64,000 bases of DNA, from positions 748,157 to 812,156 of the forward strand of contig NW_006917095.1 of the NCBI RefSeq assembly GCF_000516985.1, written 5' to 3'. Source of the DNA: Pestalotiopsis fici W106-1 (lineage: Eukaryota; Ascomycota; Sordariomycetes; Amphisphaeriales; Sporocadaceae). The translations under genes and the position numbers were made by a program. A model generated the notes under the pieces. It worked only from the letters and a program-made list of their open reading frames with translations, had not been told where the DNA came from and made no database searches. Positions 59,801 to 64,000 of the stretch are shown here, one piece after another; the first letter of the stretch is position 1; every line of letters starts with the position of its first letter.

Positions 59801-62729
59801 TTTCATTACCTTCACCATTTCTTCTTTTGTTTTGTTTCCGGGAACAACCAAGGCACATGGCAGATTTCTTTCGAGTCTTCCATTTAAGCCAAAGAGAGAA
59901 ATATTTGCTAACTTATTGTAGAAGATCACCAGCACTCTGAACGGGTAGACGAAGGTCAGAATGGTCTGCAAGCTGACGTCGCAGAAATGAAATGCTTGTT
60001 GTCATTCATTGACACCTACTTGAAGGAAAGACAAGAAAAAATACAGAAAGCCCTAATTCATTCGGTTTCTTTTGATGATCTTTGGTTCCTATTCAAACCA
60101 GGAGATACGGTCGTGCGAAACGACGTACCACAAGCATATCGGGTCGTGCGCGTTGCCACGACCCGTCACCGCATCAAAGAGGACAACAACACCAGTCTGT
60201 CGTTTTTCAGAGATGATGCCCTTATGGAATTTGATCAAGGGCATATATTCATTCAATGCGTCTACATTGACTTCAATGGTCAGTTGCTAGGTCCTGTTGT
60301 GGATATTGTCCCCATTCCTCATTTCAAGGGGGAAAAAGCAATTTCCTCACTCCCAGTCTATCCCCTGGACTTCTGTGATGAGCCCGGGATCAAGAAGGAG
60401 TTCCTTTTAGCACGGGGGAAAGCATTTGTCAAAGCTGGGAGCATCAAGCATATGCACTACAGAGGTTTGACCCTTCCAGCAATAGAAAGCTCCAAGTTGC
60501 GCGATGAAGTCGACAGTCAAGTGGTAGTTGACTTTGAGGAAGCTTTCAATCGCATTCCATCGTGGATGCCCTCTGTGAAGAAGTCTGTTCTCGAGGAATT
60601 TGATGATGATGATGATGATGATTCTTCTTCTTCTTCGTCGTCGTCGTCGTCGTCAGACAAAGACCAGTGGAAGCCTGAGTTTTATTACACGCAGAACACA
60701 TCGACTTGGAAGTGTATTTCGGATTGTTGCCATCAGGAAAGTGTCTATCATGACGAGCCAATCGATGACAGGACAAGAAATGACTACCTGGCTTCCCAAG
60801 CCAATGATAATAGCACATCGCCATCAGTGGCCATTGAGGCAAGAGCCTTGTCTGATTTGAACGATACGCTGAGAGACGACGACTTCTTGATCATGTCTTA
60901 CCGAGTTTTTGGCTTCGTCCTCCGCAGCCGTAAATGGTGTACGTATATTTTCATATTTCTCTCACTATCCCAAACCCTTGAAGGAACACTACACCATTAA
61001 CTTGTCATGCCAAAATATGTAGATCAACTGGACTTGGCAGATGCATCACCGGCTGAAACCAACAGCGACGGGTTTGACCAGCTCGTATTACCAGCAGGTC
61101 ATAAGGATATAATCATATCAATGATGACAAAGCACTTCCGAGACAGAAAGTCACCATCCTCACGTCACATTCAGACGGATATCGTTCGAGGAAAGGGTAT
61201 GACCTGTTCCAAAACCTCACCCCGCTCCCCCAATAATAAATTGAAGCTTTTACTGATTCTGGCGCCTATATCGATAATTTCAGGCAGGGGATTGATCATG
61301 CTGTTACACGGAGTACCTGGTGTAGGGAAAACATCCACTGCTGGTATGTGGATTGGGTATTTGGGCGGCAATAGCGGTATTAACAAAGTGAACAGAATGC
61401 CTTGCCGGCGTCTTTAATCGGCCTTTGTTCCAAATTACCAGCGGTTAGTTTTTATCTTTTTAACCACGAACAAATCAAGACGGTACTGAAACGGATCTCC
61501 TTAGGTGATTTGGGCATAACGGCAGCAGATGTTGACAAAAATCTCGAGGAGGATTTCTCACTTGCCAATAGATGGAACTGCATTTTGCTTATTGACGAAG
61601 CAGATGTATTCCTGGCCCAACGAAACAAGGAAGACTTTGTTCAAAATAGTCTTGTCGCAGGTCAGATCGTTGTTCACATGTGATCCGGAAGACGAAGAAT
61701 ACTGACCAAGCTTAATCTCACCTAGTGTTCTTGAGAATCATGGAATACTACTCTGGAGTTTTATTCTTGACAACTAACCGGGTTGGTGTGTTTGATGAGG
61801 CCTTTACCTCGCGCATCCATATTAGTCTATACTATCCACCTTTGACCCGCTCACAAACACTTGAGATCTTCAAGAAGAACTGGGAGAGAATCCTGGCCCG
61901 CTCCAAGGAAGACAGTCGGCAGATCGACATCAATCAGTCGGAAATTACCGAGTTCGCCATGGACTATTTCGACAACAACAAGCAGGGCCGCTGGAACGGC
62001 CGACAGATTCGCAATGCTTTTCAATCTGCCCTGGCCATGGCCGAGTTCCAGATCTTGGGCATGGAGGGAGTGAATGAGGATGACAATGTTGTTAGCGATG
62101 ACCAAAAACCAGTACAGACGGTTCAATTGGGCAAAAGACACTTTGAAGACGTTGCCGCGGCATACAAGAGCTTCATAGACTACCTCAACAATGTTTACGG
62201 TGCCGGCTCTGCTCGCCGTGCACGTGAAAACATGTGGCGGTTCGATCCCGAAGATGAGAGTGCATCGAAGCGGCCGTCTGCCTTGTCTCAAAGACTCAAG
62301 TTTACGAGAGAGCCGACGCCACAACCCCCGCGGAATATGGAACCGGGCTTGGGACCATCGCAATATCACCGTGGCTATGGACCGGATTACGAAATCCCGT
62401 CGAATTACGGACCAAGGACTCCGCCACGCGGCGGAGGGTATCCCGGTCCTCACGAATATCAGTATCCACCGGCCGATTTTCCTTCACGGAATACTGGAAT
62501 GGAACAAGGTCTCTATTCAAGTTACCCCAGGACATCGGTACCCAGTGCCAACTACCCGTCAGCTCATTCGCAAACATATGGACCTAGGATCCATCCAACA
62601 GCACAGCACGAGATGCAGGCTGCTCCATCGAGCTGGGCGGGCAGTAGCAGAGATGTGCAGCCAGGATTTTACCCTCATCACCCCGGAGAGCAGACCCAGA
62701 GGACTGGCGGTGGGCAGGAAGGGCCTTGA
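56899..62729 (+). CDS. Tandem DUF7025-AAA+ ATPase, first module degenerate
   Basis: Join 56899..57119, 57194..57809, 57870..58104, 58155..58337, 58396..58428, 58482..58655, 58710..59696, 59922..60938, 61023..61196, 61284..61343, 61396..61443, 61505..61660, 61726..62729; 1,635 aa in one frame. Module 1: DUF7025-like TFDDLWVLYRPNS, Walker A GGPGVGKRYTA (Lys425), Walker B position VLYKRMTDM (no Asp-Glu), and a lid ending near residue 610. Exon 7 carries that lid and, without a break, the start of module 2. Module 2: SFDDLWFLFKPGD (about 870), a D7-S11 tract, VFGFVLRSRKW, Walker A GVPGVGKTSTA (Lys1229), Walker B ILLIDEADVF (Asp1280-Glu1281), sensor LTTNR and Arg finger FTSRIH. The last 140 residues are Pro/Gly/Tyr-rich. 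Such ATPases usually have a single module. Function unknown; protein remodelling is inferred from the AAA+ fold. Splice borders are GT..AG throughout. Confidence 0.82.
60602..60657. repeat. (GAT)n(TCT)n(TCG)n microsatellite in coding sequence
   Basis: Encodes Asp7 followed by Ser11 in the linker of module 2 of the AAA protein. Likely to vary in length between strains. Confidence 0.9.
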
Positions 62730-64000
62730 GTTGATATTTTGTTTCCGTCATTGGGGTAGCTTTTCGGGTAATTTTGTAAGGTTAGAGATTTACGACTGCT
62801 TCTTGTGTTTCCTTTCATTGTTATTTCCTCGCCTCAATTTGGTACTCGAAAGCTTGAAAGAAAAGAGATAAAGAACATAAACAGAGGTAGACAGAGCAAT
62901 GATGATGATATTCCATTCATGAATTATACACACAGAGACCTTTGATCCAGTCAGTCTACCCCGCTACTCCGGCATACCTACCTGTCTCCAGCTCGACGCA
63001 TCCCACTGAGGTCTTACTCGTTCTGGCTCGCTCTACCTAACCTAATACAGTCTCAGAACTGTCATGATGCTATCCAGACGCTTCGAGCAAACAACAAACT
63101 TTATCCAACCTGTATAATACACTTGCGAGTATAACTCTCTTTCAAATGAACTGGTCGCATGATTCAACCGCCTGCCATTATTAGCATTCATTTGCATTGC
63201 ATGGCAAAAACGTGGTGATGCATTTTGGGCCGATCACATCCTTTAGCGTGCTTAGGCTGGAGGGGTCCAGCTGCATGACGGCGACAGGGGCGATGGCGTG
63301 CTCAGTCACATAGGATTATATATCGAAGCTCTTCCTTTCTCGACCTCGCATGCATCAATTCAATACCAAAAGAAATGTATATTTAAACAGTCTCAATTCC
63401 TCATCATATTATGTATTGATATATTCCAATTTGGCCCGGGCAGCTGAAGGCCAAAGAACACCAAACAATGAACAGATGCGCAAGACACTCAGTGTCTCTC
63501 TCCAAACCAATGGTATTTCCCAAACCCTCTTCCTATTGTTTCTGTTTGACCTGACGGATGACTAGGATATCTGAGTTACCGACTCTTCGCCGAAGTTTCA
63601 ATCGCCGACCTGTTGGTCTCTGACCTTGTGGTCGCCGGCGCGTTGTAGTCGCCGACCTTGAAATGGTCTCTCGCGCTCCGCAACCTGCCGGCGACCTTGG
63701 GAACGAACTGTACCTAGGCGCCCAGGGCTTTCCCCGGTAAATGCCTGCGGCTGTCGCATTCGCCCTTCCGCCATCAAACGTTTGAGCACCCACGAATTGC
63801 CCCGACAGTGGGTAGTATGACTGTTATCATGACGAAATAACGTGCTCAAATCCTCTCACGGGCATGTCGGTTTGTAATGCGAAATGATGCCCCCGACAGC
63901 CTCGCAGCGGCCGCTGCGACAATTCGATTTTCACCGATAACCGCTGGAAGCGGAATGAGTCACAAGTGCAACGCAGTTGGTCGAAAGAATGGCTGTCACT
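62730..64000. other. 1.3-kb end region without a recognisable gene
   Basis: The 3' flank of the AAA gene. From about 63590 the sequence becomes G/C-rich with several cgccgacctt-like words and an 18-bp palindrome. It may be the edge of a further gene or element beyond the window. Confidence 0.45.
63902..63919. repeat. 18-bp perfect palindrome
   Basis: tcgcagcggccgctgcga equals its reverse complement. Could be a regulator site or cruciform. Confidence 0.8.

Noticed and set aside
58742..59887. Separate gene starting at ATG 58742
   Set aside because: The upstream exon joins it in frame and supplies the missing AAA parts; the frame past 59696 is intron.
61851..62453. 200-codon minus-strand frame
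   Set aside because: Shadow of the last exon of the AAA gene.

Overview
The window is nuclear DNA of a filamentous ascomycete. Genes are split by short introns (mostly 50-110 bp) with GT..AG borders. The products are typical of Pezizomycotina: a Zn2Cys6 regulator, an RTA1-type membrane protein, an HsbA-type wall protein, a fungal-type ferric reductase, a DUF7025-type AAA ATPase and a STAND-like NTPase. Protein similarities recalled from memory suggest a sordariomycete, probably Hypocreales; the species cannot be fixed from the sequence alone. Exon joins below were worked out by hand from splice signals, frame and family similarity.

Left part (0-26 kb), mostly housekeeping and surface genes: the small cleavage factor I subunit (88-962), a YjbQ/UPF0047 protein, a zinc-binding complex I subunit and an Mpp6-like exosome cofactor with a zinc knuckle. 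About 5.3 kb without a recognisable gene follows. Then come a Ste23/insulysin metalloprotease, a GPI-anchored HsbA-like protein, a secreted protein with four cysteine-rich repeats, an SR-rich glycine-zipper protein, a kinase-fold protein and an aquaglyceroporin with a long cytosolic N-terminus.

Middle part (28-50 kb), accessory in character: a Zn2Cys6 regulator, an RTA1-like protein, an LRR-like protein and an SDR. Next comes a 100-N assembly gap between runs of G, with a WD40 remnant beside it. A frame-disrupted polytopic membrane protein (possibly of the PaxA/MacJ terpene-cyclase type), a cytochrome P450 that has lost its haem-binding end, and a second SDR follow. This looks like a decayed secondary-metabolism locus. 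An orphan Cys/His-rich protein stands alone between gene-poor, partly AT-rich tracts with degraded repeats.

Right part (48-64 kb): a pectin lyase, a ferric reductase, and a divergent gene pair sharing a promoter of about 610 bp. The leftward gene is a STAND/NLR-like NTPase with a degenerate P-loop. The rightward gene has 13 exons and encodes 1,635 residues with two DUF7025-AAA+ modules in one continuous frame. In the first module the Walker B acidic pair is gone; the second looks fully active. This pair is the most unusual thing in the window and the best candidate for an undescribed system. The last 1.3 kb holds no recognisable gene.
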